This document shows positions 20,396 through 32,115 of a stretch of 64,000 nucleotides of DNA, piece after piece. The notes under the pieces were generated by a model, which saw only the letters and a list, made by a program, of their open reading frames with translations, searched no databases and was not told the origin of the DNA. Each line of letters starts with the position of its first letter. Positions within the stretch are counted from its first letter, which is position 1. The stretch spans positions 62,001 to 126,000 of the forward strand of contig WNYE01000069.1 of assembly GCA_021396245.1 (NCBI GenBank), written 5' to 3'. Origin of the DNA: Sporothrix humicola. Taxonomy: Eukaryota; Ascomycota; Sordariomycetes; Ophiostomatales; Ophiostomataceae. Made by a program: the position numbers and the translations under genes.

Positions 20396-23121
20396 CTACC
20401 CAAACCGGATGCCCGATGCCGGGTTCCAGGTACCGTGCTGGTTGGTCTGCGGCTGATTTCCAGCTCCAGGTGCGCCGCTTCCCGGCTGTGGCTGTGGAGT
20501 TCCGCCAGGCGCCGGAGAATCACCGAAGCGGATACCCATGCCCGGGTTCCACATCTGGTGTTGCTGCGGCTGTGGTTGTTGTGGCACCGGCTGTTGCTGC
20601 TGCTGTTGTGGGACGGGTATGGGGGTGGGCTGCTGGGGAGCGCCGCCAGCCCATGACTGAATGGCTGGCGATTGCTGTTGTGGCGGGGGGGAGAACTGTT
20701 GTTGATGTTGTGGGGGGAGTTGATGCTGCTGCTGCTGTTGCTGGGGAATTTGTTGCTGCTGGTGATGTCCCAAGGACAGTGACGACAGTACCGGCATCGA
20801 TAGTTCCTCCTCGATTGCCTGGGCCTCGCTTCGCCTTTGTTGCACCCAGGCCCGGCTCTGGTCCCGGAACGCACCCACAATCTTGCTCAGGTCATTGTAG
20901 AACTTGCGGCCGACCTCGACGTTGCGCACAACCTCCTTGTACTTGTAGTGTGCATTGTCCAGCTTTTGCAGAGCCGCCTCGCGCTCCCGTCCGCCCCCAC
21001 CAGCACCCCCCGTTGCCGCCTTTTTCTGAGAGACAAACTCCCGGTTTGCCCGGGCCACGTCGTCGAGCGCCTTTTCCTGGTCGGCCCGCTCTTTTGATAC
21101 GAGTGCATCCTGGTCGTCGTCGTAGAGCTCGCTCAGTCGTGTTGCAAAGAACCCGTCGAAATGTGATGCCACAATAGGCGTGTTGGGATAGGCGCGCTCG
21201 AGACGTGCTGTTTCTTTGAGAATGTCGGGCTTGACGTCGTCGGCGCGCGCCTTTTCACGTAGTGCCTCGACCCGCTTGCGCCGCCGTGACTCGAGCCGCA
21301 GCACGTCATTGTAGGCGCTGCGCAGACGGCCAAGGGATGGCTTGACGGCCTCGGGCACCTCCATCTTGCGGCTGTTGGGCACAAAGTCCATGAGTGCACG
21401 GTCTGGGCCCGCCAGCAGAGTCAGCATATCCTCAATGGACGCGAACATATCGCGAACCACGCCGTCGCTCGACCCGCTCGATGCAAAGTAGCCCTCAATC
21501 TCGTCTGCATTTGTCCACAGCTTTTGGCCCTGGGCACCGTCCACACGGCCCTCGGGCCGCGTCCAGCGCGCCGTGCCATACTTGCGCCGCAGTTGCGCAT
21601 CCTCATCGCTTTCGACGGCCAACAGCGCCTTGCCTTCGTCAAAAGTAGCCCGGTCCCCCGCCCGTAACTTGTTGATATCCTCGAAGCTGCGTTTAGCTCG
21701 GTTGACCGCATCTGCATACCGCATCTCTTCCGCATGCTGAACAAGAGACCCCGGCAACCCTAGCGGCCGTTCTATGGCCTGTAGCGAGCCGGGCAGGTTC
21801 AGCTCGAGGAGTGTTCCGTGCAGCTGTTCGGTCAGCACTTCGAGGTCGTGGATGATATTTTGGTTGACGAGACGGTCGCGGCGCTCTTCGTAGACAGACA
21901 CGGCCAAGTGCACAGCGAACGGCACGAGTTTCGAGAAAAGTGCGGGGCCAAACTCGGCCTGGTCGCCCAGGTACTCGAACGGCTTCTCGACCTGTGGCGG
22001 GGTGCGGGCCGTGGCCATGTTGGCACGGTCCAGGATCTTGAGCTCCGACTTGGGCGGCACCACCTGCAGGTAAATCACATCGTTGTCGCGCTCGGCGCGC
22101 TTCAGGTCCTCTTCGACGCGCCGTTTCAGACCGTTGAGATCCTCGACCACTGTCTTGCCGAGGTACCCGCCCCGGCTCTCTTTTAGACCCTCAGCCACAC
22201 ATAGAAGCGAGTCCTGCAGCCGCGCCACCTCCTCGCCGTACTTGCGCTTCTCCAGACAGTCGAGCGACGCCCGATACTGTGCAGCCGCTGCAAAATGGTG
22301 GTGTTTGGCGCTCACGTGGTGGATCCATGCCCGGCTGACTGCATCGCTCTTCATCGCCGCCTCGCCCGCCGCATCATACAGATCCGACAGCCGTGCCGCC
22401 AGCTTGGCAATCGTTGCGTCCTTGTACCGCTCCGACACGGCCCGCATCCAGAAGCATTCCTGCGCCTGGGCCAGCATCAGCTGCTCGAGACAGTCGAGCG
22501 TTGCTGCGTCCATATCTTCCGGCACCACGTTGCTCAAGTCCGGATCTTTTGTCACTGTGTCCCTCAAGAACCCAAGGACACCGGCGGCTTGCATAAAGTA
22601 GCTTGCCGCCGTCTTGAGCCCGTCGGCGTCGGCGTGGCTCGTGCCCACGGCCAGCTGGCTGTACAGAGCCGCCAAGTTGTAGAGCACGTTGGCGCGCTCA
22701 AACTTGAGGTTGTTCTGCACAATCGGCCGTTCCACATTGTAGCCGAGCGCCGGGTACCACGTGAACTCGGCGCCAATCTCCACGGGGAACTTGCCGCCGA
22801 TCCACGCGAGCTGCCCCGCGTACGCCTGAAGCTTCTTGATGCCGCTGGGATGGGCTTCGCGCACATTCACTGCATCGCGCCGCAGAGCATCGATCACGTC
22901 CATATCCTCGCGGAACGTGTCCGGGTGCTGTCCGTACTTGTCGGCCACATACTGTCGGATCACCGTCGCGAGGGAGAGGTGTGTTGATTTTCGAAAGGGG
23001 AGCGAGAGCTGGTTCGTTTGGGAGCTAGAAGGGAGAGGAAAGATCAAAGAAACCCAATTGTTAGTCTAGAAAGGAGCGCAGAAACATCAAATGCAGAAAG
23101 GGAGACTACTCACGATGCCAT
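20396..23121 (-). CDS. palA: pH-response regulator PalA/RIM20, Bro1-domain protein
   Basis: A scaffold of the ambient-pH signalling pathway. PalA/Rim20 binds ESCRT-III (Snf7/Vps32) through its Bro1 domain and the YPxL motifs of PacC/Rim101 through its V domain, helping cleavage of PacC on endosomes. Exon 1 is only 8 nt (23114-23121). An 89-bp intron (23025-23113, GTGAGT donor, GACTAAC branch point, TCTAG acceptor) joins to exon 2 (20396-23024), giving 878 aa that begin MASSQTNQLSLPFRK like other PalA proteins. The Bro1 domain spans about residues 5-370 (GKFPVEIGAEFTWYPALGYN, NNLKFERANVLYNLAALYSQ). The coiled V domain covers about 380-725. The tail is Gln/Pro-rich with two GIRFG repeats, the last being the C-terminus, as in PalA. 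The Bro1 start pattern and GIRFG ending favour PalA over Bro1/Vps31. Confidence 0.9.
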
Positions 23122-24005
23122 CGCGAAAGAGCGTGTTGTCGTTGAGAGAACGTGCAATGGCCCAAGAAACGCGGTGGGTGACTGTTGACAATGTGGCGTT
23201 GAAGAAATGCGCCCAATGACCTCATCGTCAACACTCCGCCTGGAGTAGCTGGAGGGGCGCCTGTCAATAGTGGGGACGAGGAGTGATGACTAATACACAA
23301 AGCTGCCTCAAAGATTTACTGGCGATGGCTTCACAACAACACTCCAATTGTTATTCGACGGCAGCAAATTTCGTGTAACATGGTTGGCTTTGTTAAAAAA
23401 AAAACGCACAATGGCAATTTGAACGTTGAAAAGACGCCGAAAAAAGAGTCCTTAAAAATCCTGTGGTCATTCTGTACTGATCTTCATAACTAACCCAGAA
23501 AAAGAAAAAAAAAGTCGTTGTGCATAACAATACCCGAGAAAATAGGAGTAAAAAGCAAATAATAAACCCGGGAAAGAGACTACGGTCGTCCCTTGTCATC
23601 TTCCCCCAAATGTAAACGCCGAACTGCCCTCGTCCGTGTTCGAGGGCGCCTGTGCCTGAGCGCAGGATGGTGTATGATATGCAGTGCCTGCCGGGGTGGC
23701 CGCGAACAAACACGCTGTTGTCGTGCCTCCCTTGAAAAATGCCCCTTTCGCTGACTGTGCGGAAATAAAAGAATAAAAGAAAGCAAAAGCAAAAGCAAAA
23801 ACAAAAACCTAGTACCAGTACAATAGACAAAGCTGCCATGAACAAATCGCAGACGCATCCCCGTATTCCAAGTCTCGTGAAATAAAACAATCATGAGATA
23901 TATATCCCGTTGCCCGAAATGAATAAGACAAAACACAGAAACGAAAAAAAGAAGCAATCATGAAAACAAAAGGTCGTACATGGAAAGAATGCTACTTCAC
24001 TCGGT
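23122..24005. other. Intergenic, palA promoter side
   Basis: Separates the palA start from the Tcp11-domain gene stop; both genes are on the minus strand. It includes an A-rich tract with AAAAGC repeats near 23783-23800, probably 3' untranslated sequence of the downstream-named gene. No gene is supported. Confidence 0.5.
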
Positions 24006-27000
24006 CTAGTTGCGTGGGCTGGCAGATGCTGCGGCAGCCTCGCTATCGACATGTAAAGAAACAGCCTCCCAGAAGGCACCGTGCGTCTCGCGATCAATAG
24101 CGCTGACACGGGTCACTTCTTCCATCATATCGCGCACACGGTCGACAAATTCAGCGAGGCCGAGGCCCGTGAGGCGATCGCCCGCTGCGCTGGTCTGGCG
24201 CGTGCGCTCGGCCGAGGAGCTGGCGGCGAGGCGGGCAACGAGGTAGCCGCGAAGACGGTGCAGCAGGAGACGCAACACCGGTTCCTGGGGGACCGCGTCA
24301 CCGCCGCCAGACTCGCTGCTGTTGCGTGCCACCGCTGCCTCGGCGCTGGCTGCCATGGTACGCTCAACAATTGTACGCAGCTGAGCCTTGGTCGAGGGTG
24401 GCATGGACCGGCCAGACTCAAGGGCTGCCATGACACCGTCGATGACCGTGCTGGAGTTGAGCATCGCAAGCGCCTTTGGCTCATTGGCATCCTTGGAGTC
24501 CCGCTGCTCCTTCGCGGCGTCCTTCTCAGCCTTATCCAAGACAGCCATAACCCGATGCGCCTCCGTCTTCCACGGCAGCCGCACATCGCGCTTGAGAAGG
24601 TTCTTGCACTGCAGCAGTACTGCACCTGCGGTCACAATGCGCCGGGTCATCGCGCCCCACTTTTGTGCACGCTCATGATCGAGACGAAGCATCTCCGGCA
24701 CTTCGTCAACTGGGATGGGGCTGAGCTGTGTGAAGGTGTCCACTAGCATCTGTGCGTAGAACTGGTCTGGCTTTGGCCGGGAGCGGGGATGGTTGATACC
24801 CTCCGGGTCACGCTTGGCCACTTCGGCGAGCACCTTGGTGCGCGCTGTGCCCCATGCGGCGGTCGCGGCAGGCAGCTGGCTCTCGACAGACACCGTGGAG
24901 GCAATGCTGGGGATACTGGCAACATCAACATCGCTGTTCCCGCTGACAAGGGAAGCGAAACGGCGCTTCTCGTACTCCGTGCCCGACGAAAGCAGTTCTG
25001 GTGCCGCAACTCGGATCAGGAAATTGATATGGTCGGTCAACATCACATCGATAAACGACATGAGCGCTTGGAGGCGATCGACGTAGTCACCCTGCTGGAG
25101 CTTGTTGTCGACGAGGTCCTTCACCTCTGGGTCGCGGAAAGGCGCACACAGTTGGGGCAGAAGTGCGCCAATGGACGAGAAGAAATGTTCGTACGAAAAG
25201 CTGCCCATGGCAAATTGCCGTTGGGCCACCTCAGTGTCCAGCAGCTCACCAATGAACTGGTGCATCTTCTTGCCCGGAACGGTCAAACGTTCAAGCTTGG
25301 AGCGGATGCAGTCAGCAATGGTGAGCAGGTAATAAAAGTGCTCTTCCTTGGGTTCGCGGCTCTCTCCAGACATGGTCTTGCGCATCCGATGGATGACGGG
25401 TGCCATCCAAAGTTCCTGCTTCTGCTGGAATTGTGTCGTAGAGATACGGAACTCGCGGTTGATTGCCAGTTCGTGGACAACCACCCGGTTTTCTGGCAGC
25501 GGGCTGCTCGAATAAGCCTCGTCTGCAGACCCAAAGCGAAGATCGCGGAGCTTTGCGGCTGTTCGGGCATCTGTGGATTGCTTCGTTTGGGGTAGCAGAC
25601 CGGAAATCGCGGCGTCACTCACTGCGCCAGTCTTGCCCACCCGAGAAGAGCCAGCATTGCGAGACGCAGATGCGGTTGTGCCAGCAGCCTTGCTGCTTCC
25701 GCCCTCGTTCGTGAGATCGCCCATGGCAGTTTCGATTGATGTGTCTTCGGCTTCACGAGGCCGCATGTTGTTGTTTGTGGAGGCTGCCGCGGCCTTTTTG
25801 TTGGCCTCTTCCTTGGCCTTTCGTGCCTTCCGGACGGCGTCGAACACCTTCTTTTTGCCTTTCTCAGCACCTGCCAGCTTCTTGATGCGAGCCAGGAGCA
25901 GGACTTGGTTTTGCTGAATGCTCTGGCGGTACGTGTCAGATACGGAAGCTTCGGTGCCGTCCTTGACGGTTTGCCAGATGGCGTCGAGCTCCACGAACTG
26001 CATCACCATCACATCGACGAGTGCTGACGCGTCGCGGGCCTTCCAGGCAATAAACGCATCGTAGAAGCTATCGTAAGCCTCGACTAGTTCGCTGGCGAGG
26101 GTGGATGGAGGCGTGTAGTTGTTGGCGTGTGTGAGGCGATTGACAATAGTTTCGAAGCAGACTAGCAAGTCCTTCGCTTTCCTGACAAGGTCCTGCAGCT
26201 GCGGGTTTGTGGGACCAGCTGCAGCGGAAGAGGACGATGTAGTGCCACTGGTAGTTGAGTTCGTGGCACCTTGGCCCATGCCCGATGGGTTCGTGTTTCC
26301 CCGTGCAGCGGCATTGTTCAATGAGTAATTGAGGCTTTGGCCACTTGTCACGGCGTCGGAGCTCTCCTTATTGGTGAGCACCTGTGTGGGGTGGCCAAGA
26401 ATCAGGAACGCGCTGAGAAACGCACGCACAACAACGATCTCCTTGACGGAGCTCGTCTTGCCTTCTTGGATGCCACAGAGGCGCAGAACTTTGCCGGTCG
26501 TCATAAGCACCTTGTCCTGGGCCAAGAGTTCAACGACGTCCTCAAAGGACGTGTCGCGCACACTGTCGACAGCCAGTCCCAGCTGCTGGAACTCGGCGAT
26601 GGCGCGTTTCCGGTGGCTTCTCCTCCACCAGTGCAAAATTTTGCAAGCCGCCTCGTCTGGTGTGAGGTCCGGTGCGGGCGTGTCGCGGGACGGGCTGCTG
26701 TTGCCGTCACCAGAGGCAGGAGATGCGCCTTCGGACTGCTCCTGGGATGCCGTCTCTTTAAGCTCGACGACCTGGGGCATCACCTCAACCTGCTTACGGC
26801 TGCTGGGAATGCTTTGACCGCGCGTGCGTGTGCGACCTGCGGCGTTGTTACGACGCAGCTCCTCACGGCGGCGCTCGGCCTCATCTAAACGGTCTTTGAT
26901 CTGTTGCCGCAAACGGAGCAAGTCCTGCTCGCGCTTCTCCTTCATCGTCTCTGCAATGGCCTTGGCGCGCTTCACCTCTTCAGCACAAGCCGCGGCAATC

Positions 27001-27563
27001 TCCTCAAGCTTCTTTTCGCGCGCCTGAGCAGCCGCCTGGGCGCGTTCTTCGCTGACGGAGATGTCCCGGACGGCAGCCTTGGCCATGGCCGCCCGTAGGC
27101 GCACCTGTTCGGCATGAGCCGCGCGATCCGCAAGACGGGCCTTGCGGTCAGCGAGAATCGACGCTCGCCGCAAATGTTGTGCGACATGCTTGCTCTGGGG
27201 TGCACCGCTGGAAGACGATGAAGATGTGGGATAGCCGAAGCCGTGTGATGAACGCGAATGGTTGGAGGAAATGGAGTTGCGTCGGGAAGAAGCGGCAGAA
27301 CTCTTACGCCGAGCCTGTGCCGATGGTCGATAGAATCGTGCTGCAATATGTGGCGGCGGCGTATAGATGCGAGCTGGAGGGGGTGTGTCTGGGGGAGAGG
27401 AGCTGTCCGCCATGCGGTCCTCGTCGTTTTCGGCCTCGTTCAAGGCAAGAGGCACATGGTCGTCGGCGGGTCTGGGTACGTCGGCGTCGTCCATTGTATC
27501 TGAAAGCGACTCCGCCTGAGGGTGAAGCGGGAGCGGCACTTGGGGGTCTTGTTGCTGTCCCAT
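24006..27563 (-). CDS. Tcp11/Sok1-domain protein (1185 aa)
   Basis: A large cytosolic protein of the T-complex protein 11 family, which in yeast includes Sok1, a suppressor of cAMP-dependent kinase defects. Residues 1-120 are disordered and Pro/Ser-rich. A charged Ala/Arg/Glu coiled coil follows at about 125-250 (REKKLEEIAAACAEEVKRAK). An IQ-like basic helix sits near 300 (ACKILHWWRRSHRKRAIAEF). The Tcp11 region begins near 705 (TTQFQQKQELWMAPVIHRM, YYLLTIADCIRSKLERL) and runs to about 1150. Single exon; the first ATG gives MGQQQDPQ, and an internal Met at residue 24 is an alternative start. Regulation of cAMP/PKA signalling is known for the yeast relative only and is inferred here. Confidence 0.85.
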   Translation of the reverse strand: MGQQQDPQVPLPLHPQAESLSDTMDDADVPRPADDHVPLALNEAENDEDRMADSSSPPDTPPPARIYTPPPHIAARFYRPSAQARRKSSAASSRRNSISSNHSRSSHGFGYPTSSSSSSGAPQSKHVAQHLRRASILADRKARLADRAAHAEQVRLRAAMAKAAVRDISVSEERAQAAAQAREKKLEEIAAACAEEVKRAKAIAETMKEKREQDLLRLRQQIKDRLDEAERRREELRRNNAAGRTRTRGQSIPSSRKQVEVMPQVVELKETASQEQSEGASPASGDGNSSPSRDTPAPDLTPDEAACKILHWWRRSHRKRAIAEFQQLGLAVDSVRDTSFEDVVELLAQDKVLMTTGKVLRLCGIQEGKTSSVKEIVVVRAFLSAFLILGHPTQVLTNKESSDAVTSGQSLNYSLNNAAARGNTNPSGMGQGATNSTTSGTTSSSSAAAGPTNPQLQDLVRKAKDLLVCFETIVNRLTHANNYTPPSTLASELVEAYDSFYDAFIAWKARDASALVDVMVMQFVELDAIWQTVKDGTEASVSDTYRQSIQQNQVLLLARIKKLAGAEKGKKKVFDAVRKARKAKEEANKKAAAASTNNNMRPREAEDTSIETAMGDLTNEGGSSKAAGTTASASRNAGSSRVGKTGAVSDAAISGLLPQTKQSTDARTAAKLRDLRFGSADEAYSSSPLPENRVVVHELAINREFRISTTQFQQKQELWMAPVIHRMRKTMSGESREPKEEHFYYLLTIADCIRSKLERLTVPGKKMHQFIGELLDTEVAQRQFAMGSFSYEHFFSSIGALLPQLCAPFRDPEVKDLVDNKLQQGDYVDRLQALMSFIDVMLTDHINFLIRVAAPELLSSGTEYEKRRFASLVSGNSDVDVASIPSIASTVSVESQLPAATAAWGTARTKVLAEVAKRDPEGINHPRSRPKPDQFYAQMLVDTFTQLSPIPVDEVPEMLRLDHERAQKWGAMTRRIVTAGAVLLQCKNLLKRDVRLPWKTEAHRVMAVLDKAEKDAAKEQRDSKDANEPKALAMLNSSTVIDGVMAALESGRSMPPSTKAQLRTIVERTMAASAEAAVARNSSESGGGDAVPQEPVLRLLLHRLRGYLVARLAASSSAERTRQTSAAGDRLTGLGLAEFVDRVRDMMEEVTRVSAIDRETHGAFWEAVSLHVDSEAAAASASPRN

Positions 27564-29612
27564 CGCAAGGGCGTCTTGATTGTGTGGTTGTGCAGTCCTG
27601 CAGTTGTTGTGTTTTCTGTTTTGTCGTGCTAGAGCGGCCCAAATCGGGAAGAGGGGGCGGCGCGAGAGGGGGCGTGCTTTGGATCGCGTAAGACGGCAAA
27701 GATGGCGGTGTAAGGTCGAGGTCTATGTTCTATCGAAACGGAATAAAAAGAAAGAGCCCGACGAAAGAAACGATGGGAGGAAGCGTCTAAATATACAAGC
27801 TTCTAGAAATCGAGGTTGAAAGTCGTGACAAGGTCGACGAGTCGTGATTCACGAGAGATAAGATAACGAAGGCGGGTTGATCGCTGAAAAAGCAGGGCTG
27901 ATCGTTACTGCTGTAGGTGTTGCGAGCGTAGGTTTCGGAAAGGTAACGTCGGGAACGTAAAAATGCCGTGGGACGTGGCGGTTTGGCAGGTATAAAAAGA
28001 GAGGCAACAGTAAAGTGAAAGGATGAACCGTAGAAAGGAAGTGGAAGAAGAAAAAGGTGTTAAAAGATAGTGCGCACACGGAAGCCACGCGAAGAACGGG
28101 GAAGGGTCTGGCCGGAGCGTCTTAGAAACAACAGAGGCTGAGTCAGGCTGAGAAGATGAAGCCCAGGCCAAGTAATCCAGCTGAAGAGAGCACACCGAGC
28201 CTGGACGCCAGGGTATTCAAACAGAGGCAAAACAAATGCGGAGGGTGGCGATACCAGGCCTAACAAGGGGGCCAGGAATGAGAGAGTCACAGAGACACGA
28301 GGTGGAAAAAGAACGGAACGAAAATGAGACGAAGCAAATCAAGACACGAGGCCGTCGACGATCTATGACCTTGATCTGATCCGCGGGGGAGGGGAAAGAA
28401 AGGCAAAAAATAAAGAGAAGAAAAGACGGAGGAAAAGGAGGGACGAAAGAAAACAAAGCGATCGAGGAAAGCAACGTCGGAGACGGCGAGGCACGATGAC
28501 GAGAATGACGGCCAAATGGCGCGGCTCGCCCAGTGATATCGATATCGTCAAGGGCCTGCAGGCGGCCCAAAAGAAAAATAGATTGGCAAAAAGAAAATAA
28601 AAAACTAAAGGCGGAACAATCCAGCGTGCGGGGAGAGCAAAATGGCGGCAGAATAACAACAACAGTGGTGGGATACAGTGGAAAAAGGGGCAACAGAGAG
28701 CGGAAGGAGCAATGGTGGGCGGTCGAGGGAAAGCCCGCCAGAAGGGGAAAGAAGGCTGGGGAATGGCGCATAGGCGCATGTGATTGGCCGGATAGCTGGA
28801 TTTGGGGGTAAGTGGGCCTAGGCTCCGAACTGTTTTGCATTTGTGAGCAACTGGCTCAACAGGGCACAGGGCAGGATCAATAGAATAAACGCATTAAGTT
28901 TAGCCAGAAAATAAATACAAAAATAGATAACCAGAGCAGATTGCTTACAGAGAGGGGGAAAAACAACGGGTCTCCAATGTCTTACAGGCAGACTGCCTCA
29001 ACTGAAGCTCCGCTGGGCCCGATGGCTTTAGCGGGCTAGTCTGTATTTGGCTGCCCCAGCTGATAGCGCATGCAGCAACATGCATACCATATCAATGTTG
29101 ATGCCTTCGATCGCGTCGCGATCGGGGTTCGTCACGGCCGAAATCTGCGTCAAAACTCAAAAGATGGGCAACGAAAGTCCCTACATGGATCTACAAGACG
29201 GCCAAAGCGACCAAATCACGTGTGTTAACGAAACAGGACAGAAGAGAGTGTATGTCCTCCATGTTGGCAGATTTGGTGAGAAGTTGGCACGGATTAATCA
29301 GTACCTTCAGTTGATTAGGCATTTTTAAGTATGTTGTTTATTTTCTTTGAGGAATCTAAAAGGAATGAGATAATGCTGATGACATACAGCTTTTAGGGTA
29401 TTATGACATAGAAAACCCCCAAAAGAAAGACCGACGCAATGCTCGCTTGAAAAAAAAAAGGAAAAAAAAAGAGAAAAAACGAATCCCTGATGCGCCCCGA
29501 CCACCGAAAACGCCCGCTTCAAATTACCGTCACAATCATTGAATGAAGAGACATAGGAAAATATGCAAGTATAAACAAGAGAGTGGGAAGAGACACAGAG
29601 TGAGGGATGCCA
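27564..29612. other. Intergenic, promoter region of the Tcp11-domain gene
   Basis: The plus strand is GA-rich from about 28000 to 28800, that is CT-rich for the minus-strand gene at 27563, fitting a long fungal leader/promoter. A 12-bp palindrome GATATCGATATC lies at 28535-28546. Open frames here overlap in several frames and look like low-complexity sequence. Confidence 0.5.
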
Positions 29613-30407
29613 TCAAGGGGACACGCTTCCACTCATATCCGTGTAACAAGACACGATTTGTGCGTTATCGTGGGTGGGCTGGCTGCCAGCTGGAAGATCC
29701 GGCAGGTCAGCGCAGACAAGCACCAGCCGGATCGGCACGCAGTTGTCAGGCACGGTCGGCTTCCCGCCCGGAGACGAGGCATCGCTGTCGTATAGGTATT
29801 CGAGCGTCAGGTCGGACTCCAGGTTGTAGTAAGGGATGGTCCGGTTGCAGGCCATAAACGTCCCGCTACCCTGCTGGTTGAGGACGTAGAGGCCGCCGTA
29901 TGGGGTGCGCATATCGGCAAGCGCCACAGCTGTAGCATCGCCGGTTCCGGAAGAGAACCAGACACCATGCTCTTGCGGGTACTCAGGCACAATGTAGTCA
30001 GTGGGCGACTGAACCGACAGGCCAAAAGGAATAGACGGGTTGGAAGCGCTCTCAGAAGGCGTGTCAGCTGAGAAGGAGTCGGTCACAAGAATCGAAGAGG
30101 AGTTTTGCGGTGGCCGGTCAAAGTAGAAGACGCGGCCCGGGTTCTCGGCATCTGGTTTCCGGAGAATGGGCACACGGTTACTTGCGCCTGCGTGGTAGGC
30201 CTGGAGAACCGTGTTCTGCACGGAATCTGCAAGTGCATTGAAAGGATTGGTGACATCGGCGACAAGCTGGAATCCTTTTGATGTAGATTTTGCGTCTGCC
30301 GAGTTTTCTGAATCCGTGGCTCTGGGTGTTGCCTTTGAAGCGATGGGAGAGGCCGAAACCAGCGAAGATGCGGCAAGAGCCAGGAGCAGGTTGATATGGG
30401 CGAACAT
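29613..30407 (-). CDS. Secreted protein resembling fungal DUF7907 family (264 aa)
   Basis: The start at 30407 gives a clear signal peptide (MFAHINLLLALAASSLVSA, cleavage near SAS-PIA); an in-frame extension to 30566 would bury it and is rejected. The mature part has GFQLVADVTNPFNAL near residue 50, then GRVFYFDRP, and towards the end GGLYVLNQQGSGTFMACN. These resemble secreted or wall-associated Pezizomycotina proteins grouped as DUF7907; the family name is from memory. Two Cys pairs in the last 80 residues (around FMACN, DNCVP, LVCAD, VSCYT) could form disulfides. Biochemical function is unknown; a cell-surface or host-interaction role would be speculation. Confidence 0.7.
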   Translation of the reverse strand: MFAHINLLLALAASSLVSASPIASKATPRATDSENSADAKSTSKGFQLVADVTNPFNALADSVQNTVLQAYHAGASNRVPILRKPDAENPGRVFYFDRPPQNSSSILVTDSFSADTPSESASNPSIPFGLSVQSPTDYIVPEYPQEHGVWFSSGTGDATAVALADMRTPYGGLYVLNQQGSGTFMACNRTIPYYNLESDLTLEYLYDSDASSPGGKPTVPDNCVPIRLVLVCADLPDLPAGSQPTHDNAQIVSCYTDMSGSVSP

Positions 30408-32115
30408 GATGGGCAAAGCGAGTGTATATGACAAGGGAGCCGTGTAGAAAAGTTGACAAGATTCTGAAAAGATATCGAAGACAGAAACACGAGGTTTTAA
30501 ACGTCGAGGGACCAGTTGTGTTTGCCTCGTTTGGCAAGGCTCTGGATGTGACGGGGGCGAATTCACTAGCAGTGACGTCTCCAGCCTGTTGGTGGCGAGT
30601 CGAGAACAGGGACGGGGAGAATAAAAGTGGAAAATGACAAGATATTTGATGAGTCTAAAGGGATAGGTCGATGGCTATGATTAAGAGAAGATGAAAAAAG
30701 TGAGGAGAGAGAGACACCGAGGAGAGACGATGGCCAGTGTCTTTTAAAACAGATCTTAGATCGGACGAAGACCGTGAGCATGGATATTATCCGCGGCAGA
30801 GACAAAGAGCATGAACTGGCCGTAGACTGTAAACTGGACGGGCATTTCTTTTTGTTTGGTGACACAGCCAAGTCGCTCGGATCGGTGCTCGCTTGCCAGG
30901 AAAACTTGCTGCTGTGTGACGCCCATCAACTTCGACTTCTTTCCCCTTATGGCAGCGTCTGGCCCTGATACGGTTGCTCCTGCCTCTTTTTGGTATCACA
31001 CACTTGCGTACCTGCCGTCGGATGTACAATGAATGTGGCTTGCCTCTTGCTCGCTTGAAGTTTTCGAAGAAGGAAGGAGCGCTCGATTGCACATAATTTA
31101 TGAGGCAGCAGATGAGGAGGCGCTTTGGCTTTCACACCGTGACAAGATGAAGGCAAAATTATTCAGGGTCTGTCACCTAGTATTTTAGCGGCCTTAGATT
31201 CTTGACATTTATATGTACCTAGTTTGAGTTTATGTATTTTAGCATGACGTTGAGGTGGTTCTTGGTGAAGATAGGCTGAATTGTTTACTATGGGGAAGGA
31301 GCGATGCAGCCTACTTTATGACATGTGTAAGAGACCAACAGACGGACGGGCGCTAATTATTCTAGATCGCTCCGAGATGTGCACCGGGTCTACTAACCTG
31401 CCTCGAACTTCACGTCTATGAAGATCTCGAAATGTCGGAGACCGTAGAATGCGGTCTTCCCGAAAGCCTCTCGCCTCCCCCTTTTCTCCCCTCGCTAGAC
31501 ACCACGAGGTGGCGCTTCCCTCTCGCATTCGCTCGTCAACTCTAAAGCCACTCACGATATCTCTCTCTGATACTTTGTGTTGTTCATGCTTTCTCTTGTG
31601 TCCAAGTATAGCCCTGGGCTTTTTTTTCGCCTACAGACGCAAGCCTCTCGTTTCTGAGATCCCATTTTGGACGCGCACATGGCTGTGCTCGACTAAATGC
31701 TACGGCGAAGCGCCACTGTACCACATCGATGGCATGGGATATATAGTTTTTCACGTTATGTTCATTCAGGCTGGTAGCACAAAATCGTCAATCCAGGTGC
31801 AGACTTTTCGGGTGCAGGGATAGTGGAGAACTGCTTAAGCGAAACGGCAAGGATAGGTGCAGCAACAAACGATCTGGGCAATTACTCGGCTCTCTTAATC
31901 GTTCTGTGCCCGGTGCAACACGCCGCACTCTCTACTTTGACGAACAGTGGCCACATGGTATATCACAATGACAACACCCATAGCGAAGTAAATATTGAGT
32001 TTTGTATTGTGAGAAAAGAAAGGGGCGGTGATGATGAAAGTAAAGTAAGTAAAGGCCACTTTGACTGCCGAATCTCGCCTTTTGTTGCCCAAAAGCTTTT
32101 ACACATTATCCAGAT
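30408..32115. other. Intergenic region
   Basis: Lies upstream of the secreted-protein gene and downstream of the GH31 gene, both on the minus strand. Small plus-strand ORFs at 31449-32134 lack domain-like sequence. I see nothing that can be supported as a gene. Confidence 0.5.
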
